Of a stretch of 64,000 bases of DNA, positions 36,147 to 45,468 are shown piece after piece. The notes beneath the pieces were generated by a model that saw nothing but the letters and a program-made list of their open reading frames with translations, did not search any database and was not told the origin of the DNA. Both the position numbers and the translations under genes were made by a program. The DNA comes from JAKALX01 sp964508715 (lineage in GTDB: Bacteria; Chloroflexota; Dehalococcoidia; Tepidiformales; Tepidiformaceae). The stretch is taken from the NCBI GenBank assembly GCA_964508715.1, contig CAZDUX010000002.1, positions 62,001-126,000 on the forward strand, read 5' to 3'. The first letter of the stretch is position 1, and every line of letters starts with the position of its first letter.

Positions 36147-37241
36147 ATGGCCGGCCATCCGCTGCGAGTGGTGTACAACGCGAGTGCCCTGCCACGGCAG
36201 CCGGCCGGGGCAGGCGTCTACACGCGCGAGCTCGCCGCCGCCCTCGCCCGCCGAGATGATGTAGAGCTGGTGGTTGCGGCGCCACCATGGGCAGAGATCC
36301 GGGGGGGCACCCGTGTAGTCAGCCCTCCGCGGGGTGCTCTGCCGCGCACGGTGTGGGACCAAACAGGCTTGCGGAAGGCTCTCCGGGATGCGGACGTCTG
36401 CCACGGAACCCACATGGCGATCCCGCTCATGGTATCAACGCCCACGGTCGCGACCGTCCATGACCTGACCTTCTTCCGGATTCCACGGCGCTACACGCGC
36501 GCGCACCGTTGGTACTATCGGATGCTCGCCCGAATTGCCGCCCGGGCGGACCGCATCATCGTCCCGTCGGCAGCGATCGCGACTGCGACGGTGCGCTACC
36601 TCGGGTATGCGCCCGAGCGCATCCGTGTCATCGCGGAGGCGCCGCGAACATCCTTTGGTCCGGCCAGCACGGGGGAAATGGAGCGCGTTCGCCACCAGAT
36701 GGGGCTGGCTCGCGACTACATTCTCTGCCTCGGGACCGCGGAGCCGGGGAAGCGCGCGGTCGACGCGATCCGTGCACTCGCACTGCTCGAAACCACCGCC
36801 AACGTCGACCTCGTGCTGGCGGGCAACCCGGGCCCCCTTTCGGGCGCTCTGCAACGCGAGGCCGAATGGCTCGGGCTAACCGGACGAGTCCATTTCACCG
36901 GGTACGTGCGGGACAGCGACCTCGTCGCACTCATCACCGGCGCGCTGGCACTGGTCTTTCCATCGCTGTATGAGGGGTTCGGACTGCCGCCACTTGAAGC
37001 GATGGCCTGTGGGACACCGGTGATAACGACGAATGCGCCCGCCATGGATGAGGTGCTCGGTGATGCAGCCCTCTTCGTGCCACTTCGTGATCCGGAGGCA
37101 ATCGCCCGGTGCGTGCGCCGCCTGCAGGACCCCCGCGAACGGGCAGACTGGTCGGCCCGCGGACTCGCGCACGTCCAACGTTTCAGCTGGCAGAAAGCGG
37201 CTGATGAAACGGTCGAGGTCTATCACGAGGTGGCCGGATGA
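36147..37241 (+). CDS. GT4-family glycosyltransferase
   Basis: 364-residue GT-B fold enzyme. The N-terminal domain has RQPAGAGVYTRELAAALA and TVHDLTFFRIPRRYTR. The C-terminal nucleotide-sugar domain has GTAEPGKRAVDAIRAL, VHFTGYVRDSDLVAL and the E-x7-E motif in YEGFGLPPLEAMACGTPVI. It probably adds a sugar to a polyprenyl-linked or surface glycan precursor; donor and acceptor are unknown. It is translationally coupled to the following GT2 gene. Confidence 0.92.
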   Translation: MAGHPLRVVYNASALPRQPAGAGVYTRELAAALARRDDVELVVAAPPWAEIRGGTRVVSPPRGALPRTVWDQTGLRKALRDADVCHGTHMAIPLMVSTPTVATVHDLTFFRIPRRYTRAHRWYYRMLARIAARADRIIVPSAAIATATVRYLGYAPERIRVIAEAPRTSFGPASTGEMERVRHQMGLARDYILCLGTAEPGKRAVDAIRALALLETTANVDLVLAGNPGPLSGALQREAEWLGLTGRVHFTGYVRDSDLVALITGALALVFPSLYEGFGLPPLEAMACGTPVITTNAPAMDEVLGDAALFVPLRDPEAIARCVRRLQDPRERADWSARGLAHVQRFSWQKAADETVEVYHEVAG

Positions 37242-38134
37242 GTGAACCACCGGGGTTCGTCATCGTGACCTACCGGTGCCGGGAACTCGCCCTGCATTGT
37301 CTCAATTCACTGGGGGCGCAGCTTCCCGGTGCACTCGAACGGACCATCGTCGTCGACAACGCCTCGGGCGACGGAGTGATCGAGGCAGTCCGGCAACACT
37401 TCCCACGGGTCCGGACATTGACGCGCCAACGGAACGTTGGATTCGCTGCGGCGGCGAATGCCGGGATTCGCGAACTGGCCGATTGTGATGTGGTCTGCGT
37501 GCTCAATCCCGACACGATGGTGCTCGATGGAGAGATCACTTCCGCCGCCCAGTACCTGCGCGACCACGAAACCGCAGGGGTTGCCGGAATCCGCATAGAG
37601 AACGCGGACGGGACCCTCCAGCCATCCTGCCGCGCATTCCCGGGCCACAGGACCGCGATCTTCAATCGCCATTCCCTCGCTACGAGATTGCTACCCGGCA
37701 ACCGCTACTCGCAGCAGTACCTCATGACGGGTTGGCCCCACGACGAGGTGCGGAACGTCGACTGGGTCTCCGGCGCCTGCATGCTCATTCACCGCCGGAC
37801 CATCGAGCGCATCGGCCTCTTCGACGCCTATTACTTCTTCAGCATCGAGGACGTGGATTACTGCAAGCGTGCGCACGATGCCGGGCTGGCTGTCGTCTTC
37901 TACCCCATGGCCACGATTCAGCACCGGGTGGGCGGAAGCTCGCGGCATGCGGTGTTCAGGGCGATGGCCGCACACCATCGTGGTATGTGGCGGTACTACC
38001 GCATGCACATGCAACGAAGCACCCTGCTCGACATACTCACGGCGGGTGGCATTCTTGGACGGCTGGGCATTCACGCTATCTCTTACTCATTGCGAACAGC
38101 CATGAATGCCGTCCGGGGAGTACCGAACCCGTAA
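37238..38134 (+). CDS. GT2-family glycosyltransferase (rhamnosyltransferase-like)
   Basis: 298-residue GT-A fold enzyme. FVIVTYRCRELALHCLNSL starts the nucleotide-binding fold, followed by VVDNASGDG, RNVGFAAAANAGI, CVLNPDT (DXD-like), DWVSGACMLIHRRTIERIG and FFSIEDVDYCKRAHDAG. These blocks match WbbL-like rhamnosyltransferases, consistent with the neighbouring rmlAB genes. Its ATG overlaps the GT4 stop (ATGA). The 3' end abuts the convergent glycan-initiating transferase gene, leaving 3 bp. Confidence 0.9.
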   Translation: MSEPPGFVIVTYRCRELALHCLNSLGAQLPGALERTIVVDNASGDGVIEAVRQHFPRVRTLTRQRNVGFAAAANAGIRELADCDVVCVLNPDTMVLDGEITSAAQYLRDHETAGVAGIRIENADGTLQPSCRAFPGHRTAIFNRHSLATRLLPGNRYSQQYLMTGWPHDEVRNVDWVSGACMLIHRRTIERIGLFDAYYFFSIEDVDYCKRAHDAGLAVVFYPMATIQHRVGGSSRHAVFRAMAAHHRGMWRYYRMHMQRSTLLDILTAGGILGRLGIHAISYSLRTAMNAVRGVPNP

Positions 38135-38137
38135 GGT

Positions 38138-39223
38138 CTAAACCCGTTGCCGAGCGTCGTCGCGGCGTCCGCGAATGCTGGCCACACGGGCCGAATTCCA
38201 CATCGTGCCGATGTATCCAAGTGACGCCAGGAGGCCGGCCGCAAAGAGTACGACCGCCGCGCCGACCACCGCCGATCCGACGTTCTTGTACCAGGCGTGG
38301 AGCAGCAGGGCCGCGCCACAGAACACCGCCGTAATCCCATACGCGGCAAGCGTGACATGGAGCGGCTTCAGGCCGAGGGTGCGTTCGAGGCGGTCATGCA
38401 TGTGATCAAAGTCCGCTTCAAAGGGGTGGCGTGCGTCGAGATATCGGCGAACAAACGCGAGGCCGGCATCGAGAACCGGGAGCCCGAGTGCAACGAGCGG
38501 AATATAGAGCGGGACCCGGCCGGTGGTGTCGACGAACCCGGCGATGCTGAGGCCACCGATCGTGAAGCCAAGGAAATACGCGCCGGAATCACCGAGAAAG
38601 CGGCGGGCCGTGGGGAGGTTGAGCGGGACAAACCCCAGCGAAGCCCCCGCGAGCGATGCAAAAAGCAGCGAGATGAGGTCGTGGCCAAGATCCCACGCGA
38701 CGAATGCCATGGTCGCGGAGACGAGCGCTGAAATGCCGGCTGCCACGCCGTCGTGGCCATCGATCAGGTTCATCGCATTGGTTGCGAGGACGAGCCAGAC
38801 GACGGTCAGTGCAGGGTCGAAGATACCCAGCGTGATCGTATCGCCTCCGGGCAGGGTCATCTCTCCCACGCGGTATCCGGCAATGTACAGTGCGATCGCG
38901 GCCCCCGTCTGGATTGCCATCCGCACCTGCCAGCTCAGGTCGCGGAAGTCGTCGCGCGCGCCTGCCAGGAAGACAACGCCTCCACAGAGGCCAAGGGCAA
39001 GGAACTGGCCCCAATCGTTCCCAAGGGTGTGCCTGACGCTGCCCGAAAAGAGAGCAAGGATGAATGGGGCCAGCAGGAAACCAGCGACGATGCTGAAGCC
39101 GCCGATGCGAGGTGTGAGAACCGGGGACGGCCCACGCCCGGGCTTGGTGCGAAAGCGGATAACGTACGTAACCGGGAGGGCGATGGCCATCGCAACGGCA
39201 GCCATCTCGAGTTCCAGCCTCAC
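38138..39223 (-). CDS. Undecaprenyl-phosphate sugar-1-phosphate transferase (WecA/TagO/MraY superfamily)
   Basis: 361 residues with about 10-11 membrane helices. It has DDFRD, the catalytic NAMNLIDGHDGVAAGIS block, RRFLGDSGAYFLGF and a cytoplasmic FDHMHDRLERTLGL loop in place of the usual HLHHRL. Transfers a HexNAc-1-phosphate from UDP-sugar to undecaprenyl phosphate to start a surface glycan. GTG start at 39223; internal ATGs at residues 7 and 12 are alternatives. It probably provides the lipid-linked primer for the neighbouring glycosyltransferases. Confidence 0.9.
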   Translation of the reverse strand: MRLELEMAAVAMAIALPVTYVIRFRTKPGRGPSPVLTPRIGGFSIVAGFLLAPFILALFSGSVRHTLGNDWGQFLALGLCGGVVFLAGARDDFRDLSWQVRMAIQTGAAIALYIAGYRVGEMTLPGGDTITLGIFDPALTVVWLVLATNAMNLIDGHDGVAAGISALVSATMAFVAWDLGHDLISLLFASLAGASLGFVPLNLPTARRFLGDSGAYFLGFTIGGLSIAGFVDTTGRVPLYIPLVALGLPVLDAGLAFVRRYLDARHPFEADFDHMHDRLERTLGLKPLHVTLAAYGITAVFCGAALLLHAWYKNVGSAVVGAAVVLFAAGLLASLGYIGTMWNSARVASIRGRRDDARQRV

Positions 39224-39335
39224 GCTCGTGCTGCTCCCATCGCCGGGTTGGTCTCCGCTCGCCCCGGCGATGGGCGGATGTTACGCAATTCCCCCGGCTG
39301 GGGAAACCCACCGGTTGTGAGGGGGCGAGGCGCGG

Positions 39336-40976
39336 CTATCCCAGTTCGACAACTGGCTCGAGCACCACCTCTTCCGTTCCCTCCACCTTCACCGCCTTGC
39401 CTCGCAGCGGGATCTCGGGAAGGGTGATAGTGAGCGCGAGCACGATGACCCCCGTGAGCGTCGCTCCAAGGAAGAGGCGTTCAATCGCCTCGGCGACCGC
39501 CGTCTTCTGCGACTTCACGGCATCGCTGAGCACGGCCTCCCCATCTGGAAGGTGGCGCAGTTCGTCCCGGACAGCCTCGTAGCGGACCGGGTCCAGCGGG
39601 AGAGTCGGATCGTGGAATCGTTCGAAGGCGTCAGCGGGGATTGCGCTGCGCGTCGCTGGCGCGATATCCGCATTGAAAGCGCTGGCATACGTCGTGGTGA
39701 AGATGAGGCCAAAGACGGCGACACCCATAACCTGGCCGATCTGCATGAAGAACTGCCGGCCCCCGGTCGCAACACCCATCATCTCCTGCGGTACCGAACT
39801 CTGGACAATCACGGAGATGGTAGGCCCAATGAGGCCCGAACCAAGCCCGAAGATGACCATGAAGATGGCGATGTTCATCTTGGAGGTGCCAGCGTCGATC
39901 GTCTGCAGCAAGTACGCCGCGACTACCGTGACTGCAGAGCCAAGGATCACCTGGTATTTGAAGCGGCCGGTCCGGGAGATGATCTGCCCGCCGACGACGC
40001 TCGTTGCGAGCAGGCCCAGCGACTGTGGCGTCGAGACGATACCGGATGCCGTAGCAGAAGCACCGAGTGCAGTCTGGATGAATGTGGGCAGGTATTGGAT
40101 GGCGCCGAACATACCGGCCCCCTGGACGACCGCGATGAGGTTCGACTGGACGAAGACGCGGTTTCGAAATAGCGAAAGCGGCAGGATAGCCTCACGGTGC
40201 CGCCCCTCCTGGAAGATGAAGGCCACGCAGAGGACGGCGCCAGCAACGAATAGCCCGATCGTCTCGGGCGAAGCCCATCCGTACTTCTCGTTGGACCAGA
40301 CGAGGCCAAGGAGCACGCAGATCGTGGAAGCGGACAGGAGCCCCGCGCCGAGGAAGTCGATTCGGCCCAGCGAGCCGCCCTGGCGCACATTCGGGAGGTT
40401 CGCCCAGATGAGCGCTGCGGCAGCCGCACCCACAGGAAGGTTGATGTAGAAGCACCATCGCCAGCCCGGGCCGTCGGTGAGGATTCCGCCGATTGTGGGC
40501 CCGGCGAGCGAGGCGAGCGTGAACGCCATGATGAAATAGCCCATGTACTTCGCACGCTCGATGGGCGTGTACATGTCGCCAATCGTGGCGAACACGGAGC
40601 CGAAAAGCATGCCCCCGCCAATGCCCTGAACGGCACGAGCAAGGATGAGCAACGGCATGGTGGTTGCTGCGCCACAGGCAGCCGATGCGGCCACAAAGAC
40701 CGCGATACCAGTGAGGATGAACGGCTTTCGCCCGAACATGTCGCCAAGCTTGCCAACGAGCGGCACGACGACTGTCGACGCCAGCAGGTAAACGGTGAAG
40801 ACCCACGAGAGGAGATTGAACCCGCCGAGGTCGGCGAGGATATGCGGGGTCGCGGTGGAGACGATCGAGCTATCGAGGGCGCTGATGAACATCGCCATCA
40901 TCAGCGAGTTGAGGAGCAGGAACTTCTGGCGGGAGGTGAGGATATCTCCGAGCATCGGCGCGGACGACTGGGACAT
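39336..40976 (-). CDS. MFS transporter, DHA2 (EmrB/QacA) family
   Basis: 546 residues with 14 predicted membrane helices. Motif C-like GPTIGGILTDGPGWRWCFYINLPVG, motif A GKLGDMFGRKPFILTG and ALDSSIVSTATPHI in TM1 (motif D1) mark a drug/H+ antiporter of the DHA2 type. It probably exports hydrophobic or lipophilic compounds. The C-terminal tail after TM14 carries an acidic stretch. It lies upstream of and on the same strand as the glycan transferase gene, with 112 bp between them. Confidence 0.92.
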   Translation of the reverse strand: MSQSSAPMLGDILTSRQKFLLLNSLMMAMFISALDSSIVSTATPHILADLGGFNLLSWVFTVYLLASTVVVPLVGKLGDMFGRKPFILTGIAVFVAASAACGAATTMPLLILARAVQGIGGGMLFGSVFATIGDMYTPIERAKYMGYFIMAFTLASLAGPTIGGILTDGPGWRWCFYINLPVGAAAAALIWANLPNVRQGGSLGRIDFLGAGLLSASTICVLLGLVWSNEKYGWASPETIGLFVAGAVLCVAFIFQEGRHREAILPLSLFRNRVFVQSNLIAVVQGAGMFGAIQYLPTFIQTALGASATASGIVSTPQSLGLLATSVVGGQIISRTGRFKYQVILGSAVTVVAAYLLQTIDAGTSKMNIAIFMVIFGLGSGLIGPTISVIVQSSVPQEMMGVATGGRQFFMQIGQVMGVAVFGLIFTTTYASAFNADIAPATRSAIPADAFERFHDPTLPLDPVRYEAVRDELRHLPDGEAVLSDAVKSQKTAVAEAIERLFLGATLTGVIVLALTITLPEIPLRGKAVKVEGTEEVVLEPVVELG

Positions 40977-41028
40977 GCGTGGACAGAACCTCGCTAGGAC
41001 ACGACGGGCGGGGGCCGGGGGGCCGAAC

Positions 41029-41049
41029 GTTACGGTGAGTTACATTACC
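41029..41049. promoter_or_regulatory. Operator-like repeat upstream of the MFS gene
   Basis: GTTAC repeats at 41029-41033 and 41039-41043 (10 bp apart), followed by ATTACC. It lies about 50-70 bp before the exporter start codon, where a repressor of a drug-efflux gene might bind. Weak evidence. Confidence 0.2.
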
Positions 41050-41205
41050 ACGCTGGCGCACCGGCGTCGCTCGGGGAATCGCCCAGGAACCCGACCGCGG
41101 ATAGCAAATCCCGGTGCCCCGCGGCCAACCCTCTCCGGGCTTGCCATGAGCGTCACCTCAAGCCAGTCGCTCAGCCACCGACGTCGACATCCATGGATCG
41201 GGCAC

Positions 41206-42012
41206 CTACCGGCCCAGTCGTTCGAATTTCGCCGCTCGCCGCTCCATGAGGGCGCGCGCACCCTCCGTCGCATCGGGACGCGCAAGAGCACGCCACTGGA
41301 ATGCGTCTGCATCCTCGAGCGCGGCACGATAACCCATACCCAGGTGACGGTAGACGAGGTCCTTCGACTCGGCCACGGTCAGCGGCGCCGCCTCCCGAGC
41401 GATCGTGCGGACATACTCCTTCGCCGTTTCGAGAAGGTCCGCCGGGGAGACCACATATTCGACGAGGCCGATTCGGAGAGCCTCCTCCGCATCCACCATG
41501 CGGCTCGTGAAGATAAGGTCGAGGGCGCGGCCCGGCCCGAGCAGGCGCGGAAGCACCCACGATGAGCCGTGCTCGGCGATGAGGCCTCGCTTGAGGAAGG
41601 TGGTGGTGAAACGCGCCTCGGTGGAGGCGATGCGTACGTCAGCCATCATCGCGAACATCAGCCCGCCGCCGGCCGCGACGCCGTTGACAGCGGCGATGAT
41701 CGGCTTCGGGGTGGTGAGGAAGTAGCTGAAAATCCCGGGGACGTCCTCGCCGGCACTATCACGCTGGCGCGATTCTCCACCATCAGCGACTGTCGCAGTG
41801 AGCACGGCAGAATCGAGCCCGGCGGTAAAACCGCGGCCTGTTCCCGTGACGACAATGCCAACTACGCGGGCGTCCTCGGCGGCGGCGGCCACTGCGCGGC
41901 GGATGTCTCCAAGCATTGGGTATGTGAGGGCATTGAGCTTCTCGGGCCGGTTGAGCCGGATGACGCACACCGGGTCATCAATCTCCACTTCGACGAACTG
42001 CACTTCGGACAT
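41206..42012 (-). CDS. Enoyl-CoA hydratase/isomerase family protein
   Basis: 268-residue crotonase-fold protein. IRLNRPEKLNALTYPML, GRGFTAGLD (CoA oxyanion-hole strand), KPIIAAVNGVAAGGGLMFAM and LIAEHGSSWVLPRLLG are visible. ATG 42012 is chosen because AGGAGG lies 8 nt upstream; the ATG two codons earlier would be only 2 nt from it. It is the last gene of a six-gene operon running from 45777, 22 nt after the VOC gene. The exact reaction (hydratase, isomerase or hydrolase) is not fixed by the sequence. Confidence 0.88.
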   Translation of the reverse strand: MSEVQFVEVEIDDPVCVIRLNRPEKLNALTYPMLGDIRRAVAAAAEDARVVGIVVTGTGRGFTAGLDSAVLTATVADGGESRQRDSAGEDVPGIFSYFLTTPKPIIAAVNGVAAGGGLMFAMMADVRIASTEARFTTTFLKRGLIAEHGSSWVLPRLLGPGRALDLIFTSRMVDAEEALRIGLVEYVVSPADLLETAKEYVRTIAREAAPLTVAESKDLVYRHLGMGYRAALEDADAFQWRALARPDATEGARALMERRAAKFERLGR

Positions 42013-42034
42013 CGCCATCCCCTCCTCTCGGGAT

Positions 42035-42805
42035 TCAGACCAGGCGGAAGCGCATTCCGCCGATCAGGATGATGCCATCGTCACGGAGGCAACCACGGTC
42101 ACCGGCTGCGGCTCGGGCAGCAGCGGGATTCGTAGCGAGAAGGTCGAGCCCGCCCAACCCCTCCGGGCGGCCATCGGTGGCGGGGGCGAACCGGATTGTT
42201 GCGTTCTCCAGCATGATCGAAGGCGCACCCGATCCATCGACAACCAGCGGCTCCTGGAGGATCTCACTCCAGCCCTGTGCCACCTTCTCCGGGCTGGGTG
42301 ACTGGATTTCTGCCGCGGCGATCGCCTTCACCCGTCCGGTTCGGATGAACTCGTGCCAGGGGCCGCGAATGGCATGACTCCAGCCGGGGAATTGCTCGTC
42401 CGGATTTTCGTGCCAGTCAATCTCGAGGAACGAGCCACCCGTATCCTGCGGGTGGAGCTGCATCAGGCAGGAGGCATCGGTGTCGTGAGCCGCCACGACA
42501 CGGATGCCGAGTTCGGCCACACGTGCCTTTCGAGGTGCGTGCTCGTCGCACTGGCAGATGACCATGTAACCCCCGTCGCCGCCACGGCGTTCGAGATAAC
42601 GGCCCCCGGCCGTGTTCTCCCGGATGGGCGCGCAAACCTCGAGGAACTGGGTGCCGATGGGGAGCAGCCTGTTCTGGAGCCCGTACGCCGAGGGCAGATG
42701 CTCATCGATATAGGCGGTCTCGAGCCCAAAGACGGCATTGAGGTCGTCCACAACCTCGTCGGCGTCAGCGACGATGAGTGCAATCTGGCGAAGGCGGAGC
42801 CACAT
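42035..42805 (-). CDS. VOC-superfamily (glyoxalase-like) protein
   Basis: 256 residues forming two beta-alpha-beta-beta-beta halves. The first half begins LRLRQIALIVADADEVVDDL with LPIGTQFLEVCAPI; the second half is around VAQGWSEILQEPLVV and ATIRFAP. It resembles the Glyoxalase_3-like group. Probably a metal-dependent or degenerate VOC enzyme or binding protein acting on an intermediate of the operon. It sits between two crotonase genes with spacings of 5 and 22 bp, so co-transcription is near certain. Confidence 0.82.
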   Translation of the reverse strand: MWLRLRQIALIVADADEVVDDLNAVFGLETAYIDEHLPSAYGLQNRLLPIGTQFLEVCAPIRENTAGGRYLERRGGDGGYMVICQCDEHAPRKARVAELGIRVVAAHDTDASCLMQLHPQDTGGSFLEIDWHENPDEQFPGWSHAIRGPWHEFIRTGRVKAIAAAEIQSPSPEKVAQGWSEILQEPLVVDGSGAPSIMLENATIRFAPATDGRPEGLGGLDLLATNPAAARAAAGDRGCLRDDGIILIGGMRFRLV

Positions 42806-42810
42806 ACCCG

Positions 42811-43587
42811 CTAAACCCCTTTGAACACAGGTTCGCGCTTTTCGACGAACGCGCGGAAGGCTGCCCGCGAATCCTCGGAAGCTCCGGTGCGTTGATGACG
42901 CTCGGTTTCGATGTGGATGTACTCTCGGAGGCTCATGCTTTCGGCGGCGATGAAGTTCTGCTTCATCGCGCGGATGGCAAGTGGTGCCGACTTTGCGAGC
43001 CGAGCCGCGACCATGGCGACCTCGTCGCGAAACGCCTCATCGGGGAAGACCCTCACGACGAAGCCGATTCGCCCTGCCTCGGCGGCCGAGAACTTGCCAT
43101 GGAGGAACATGAGTTCGCGAGCTCGTTGCGCCCCGAGGATCCGGGGAAGGAACCATGGCGAGGCCATGTCGCCAGAGATGCCAACACCAAGGAACGCGGA
43201 GTTGAAGTTCGCACTCTCCGCTGCATAGCGAAGGTCGCAAGCGGCCGCCCAGCCGAGGCCCGCACCTGCGCACGCGCCATTGATCGCAGCGATTGTGACC
43301 TGGGGCAGTTCATGGAGCATCGCCGTCAGTTGGAAGTGCTCGGATGTCGTCGGTCTCCCGGTGACGCCCGAGCTGTAATACTGGAGGTCGGCTCCGGGGC
43401 AAAACCCTTTGCCGGCCCCCGTGAGGACGAGGACTCGCGTGGACGTGTCAGAAGCGAGTCGCGAGATAACGTCGTAAAGATCGAGCATCATCTGATTGGT
43501 GATGCCATTCAGCCGGTCTGGACGGTTGAGGGTGAGCGTACCGACCCCGCCAGACGATTCGAACATGACTGTTTCGTAGGGGCCCAT
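42811..43587 (-). CDS. Enoyl-CoA hydratase/isomerase family protein
   Basis: 258-residue crotonase. GTLTLNRPDRLNGITNQMM, GAGKGFCPGADL, ITIAAINGACAGAGLGWAA-like segment and ISGDMASPWFLPRILG are visible. In the last block the position that is usually a catalytic Glu in hydratases appears non-acidic or shifted (ISGDMAS), so the activity may not be classical hydration. It follows the PRISE-like reductase gene by 62 bp and precedes the VOC gene by 5 bp. Confidence 0.88.
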   Translation of the reverse strand: MGPYETVMFESSGGVGTLTLNRPDRLNGITNQMMLDLYDVISRLASDTSTRVLVLTGAGKGFCPGADLQYYSSGVTGRPTTSEHFQLTAMLHELPQVTIAAINGACAGAGLGWAAACDLRYAAESANFNSAFLGVGISGDMASPWFLPRILGAQRARELMFLHGKFSAAEAGRIGFVVRVFPDEAFRDEVAMVAARLAKSAPLAIRAMKQNFIAAESMSLREYIHIETERHQRTGASEDSRAAFRAFVEKREPVFKGV

Positions 43588-43649
43588 CTGAATGCTTCCC
43601 CTTCCCGATGCTGGCTGTGGATTCTACCAGTGGCGGCAAGCCCCCGGTG

Positions 43650-44759
43650 TCAGGCGGGAGGGATGAGGCGTTTCTGTTGCAGGCGGCGGAGCTGGGCACG
43701 AAACATATCTTCAGTGTCCATGCAGTCGTGAAATCCAGCCTCGCGCACCTTGATGGTGCTATTGAGGGCTGGAACTGGCTGCCGGCTCATCGATGTGAGG
43801 ACCATATCCGTGTAGACGAGCGAGTTGTAGCCCACGACGTCCAAGAGGTTCGGCGAGGCCGCGAGGTTGTACTTTGCGACCATCGCCGCCCATTCACCCT
43901 GGCGCTGCGGGAGTTCCTCCGCGAGCGAGAGCGGGCGCCGTTCACCTGCTTTCATACCCAGTGATTCAGCGAGCACCGGCCAGGTGTTCTCCCAGAGAAA
44001 GACATCGCCGTTCGTGAGATTGAAGGTTTCGTTCCAGGCGTTCGGCGATTCAGCCGCCCAGGCGATCGCACGGCCCACGAGTCCGGCATCTATCGCCTCA
44101 CGAAGGATCGGCGTTTCGCCTCGGCCAGGGAAGTGGAGTGGTTCACCACGCTCGCGAAGGAGGGCTCCATAGACGGCGAGTACGAGGGTGGGATTCATAT
44201 TGTTCCCTGGCGCGTCGCCATAGATGACCGTCGGCCGGAAGACCGTCATGCCCCAGCGGGCAGCGCGCTGTTGCTCGCGAAGGTAACCCTCCTGGAGGAA
44301 GTAGAAGTTCGGATGCGGGTTGCGCGGATCGCGCTCGCGAAGCGGAATACGGATCCCTTCGTAGCCGACACTCGGATGATGGAGGCCGTACGCCTTCGTA
44401 CCGTGCAGGAGGGTGATGTGACGAAGGCCGCCCGCAGCCCGGCTCAACGGTTCGAAGAGGTTACGGAGCATGGCAGCATTGCGCTCCATAAGGTCGTGGT
44501 TGAGCCAGCCTGCGAACAGGCCTGGTTCCTCCTGGAGGGCGGCATACACGAGGTGCGTCACTTTCCCCATCGCAGAGAACACACGGTCACACGCTTCACG
44601 GTCGAGGAGGTCAACCGGGCGGAACTCCGCACCCGCCAGGTCGGCTGGTTGGCGGCGCGACACACCGACCACACGCCAGCCCGGCCGTGCGGTGAACTCC
44701 TCGATTGCCGCATGGCCGACGAGGCCCGAAGCGCCGGCCACGAGGACCGTCCCGGTCAT
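43650..44759 (-). CDS. PRISE-type SDR (progesterone 5-beta-reductase/iridoid synthase-like)
   Basis: 369-residue extended SDR. It begins TGTVLVAGASGLVGHAAIEE (NADPH fold) and carries the PRISE signature: Lys in LLHGTKAYG and Tyr in PNFYFLQEGYLREQQ, in place of the normal YxxxK. FRPTVIYGDAPGN and FNLTNGDVFLWENTWPVLAE are also typical. Known members reduce the C=C bond of activated enones (steroids, iridoid precursors, small enones). Its ATG overlaps the nitroreductase stop (ATGA). The substrate is inferred only at the level of an enone. Confidence 0.88.
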   Translation of the reverse strand: MTGTVLVAGASGLVGHAAIEEFTARPGWRVVGVSRRQPADLAGAEFRPVDLLDREACDRVFSAMGKVTHLVYAALQEEPGLFAGWLNHDLMERNAAMLRNLFEPLSRAAGGLRHITLLHGTKAYGLHHPSVGYEGIRIPLRERDPRNPHPNFYFLQEGYLREQQRAARWGMTVFRPTVIYGDAPGNNMNPTLVLAVYGALLRERGEPLHFPGRGETPILREAIDAGLVGRAIAWAAESPNAWNETFNLTNGDVFLWENTWPVLAESLGMKAGERRPLSLAEELPQRQGEWAAMVAKYNLAASPNLLDVVGYNSLVYTDMVLTSMSRQPVPALNSTIKVREAGFHDCMDTEDMFRAQLRRLQQKRLIPPA

Positions 44760-45454
44760 GGCGCGGCCGCATCCACCGGGGGAACCCATCGGTCGTGCCA
44801 GCCCGTCTCAGGTTGCTGTTCTGCAAAGGGCCAGCGCTCACCCCACTTGCCCATGTAGACGACATCCTTCACCGGCTTGCGGCGCAATGGCCCGTGCCGG
44901 TCCGTTGGATAGCCGATCGCCAGGAGGCAGTAGACCTGGTTGTTCTCGGGTATCCCGAGCAAGGTCCGAAGCTCATCGGGGTGGCCGAGCGGGAGATTGA
45001 AGACAGAGCCTCCGAGTCCAAAGGCCCGCGCCGCAAGGAGCAGGTTCTGGACAGCCGGGAATGTGCTGCCGCCCGGTGTGGAATGGCGGCCCGAGAGGCC
45101 GCAGACCAGTACGAGGAGCGGTGTCTCGGCAACGTGGGCGGCGAGATGACCGACGCTCTTCATCGACAGGCGAATCGTTCTCGGAAGAGCGTCGAGAGCT
45201 GCAGGGTCGCCGGCCACGCGGGCGGCGTAGCGCTCCCATGCCTGGGCTGCCCACTCACCAAGCTTCGCACGCGTTGCGTTGTCATTGACAACGAGGAAGC
45301 GCCAGTCCTGCGAGTTCTGGCCCGACGGCGCGCGGATTGCGGCATCGAAGAGCTGGAAGACGATGTCCTCGGGCACCGGGTCGGGCTTGAAGCGCCGGAG
45401 CGCCCGGGCGGTATACATCGTTGCGAACAGGCCTGGATCCCGGTCCATCGTCAT
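44756..45454 (-). CDS. Nitroreductase-family flavoprotein
   Basis: 232 residues. FMN-binding features are YTARALRRFKPDPVPEDIV, AAIRAPSGQNSQDWRFLVV and AVQNLLLAARAFGLGG plus a C-terminal KPVKDVVYMGKWGERW. Members reduce nitro groups, quinones or enones, or dehalogenate, with NAD(P)H. It lies second in the six-gene operon, 14 bp after the ABM gene, and is coupled to the PRISE reductase, suggesting consecutive reductive steps. Confidence 0.9.
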   Translation of the reverse strand: MTMDRDPGLFATMYTARALRRFKPDPVPEDIVFQLFDAAIRAPSGQNSQDWRFLVVNDNATRAKLGEWAAQAWERYAARVAGDPAALDALPRTIRLSMKSVGHLAAHVAETPLLVLVCGLSGRHSTPGGSTFPAVQNLLLAARAFGLGGSVFNLPLGHPDELRTLLGIPENNQVYCLLAIGYPTDRHGPLRRKPVKDVVYMGKWGERWPFAEQQPETGWHDRWVPPVDAAAP

Positions 45455-45468
45455 TTTCTCACCGGGAA

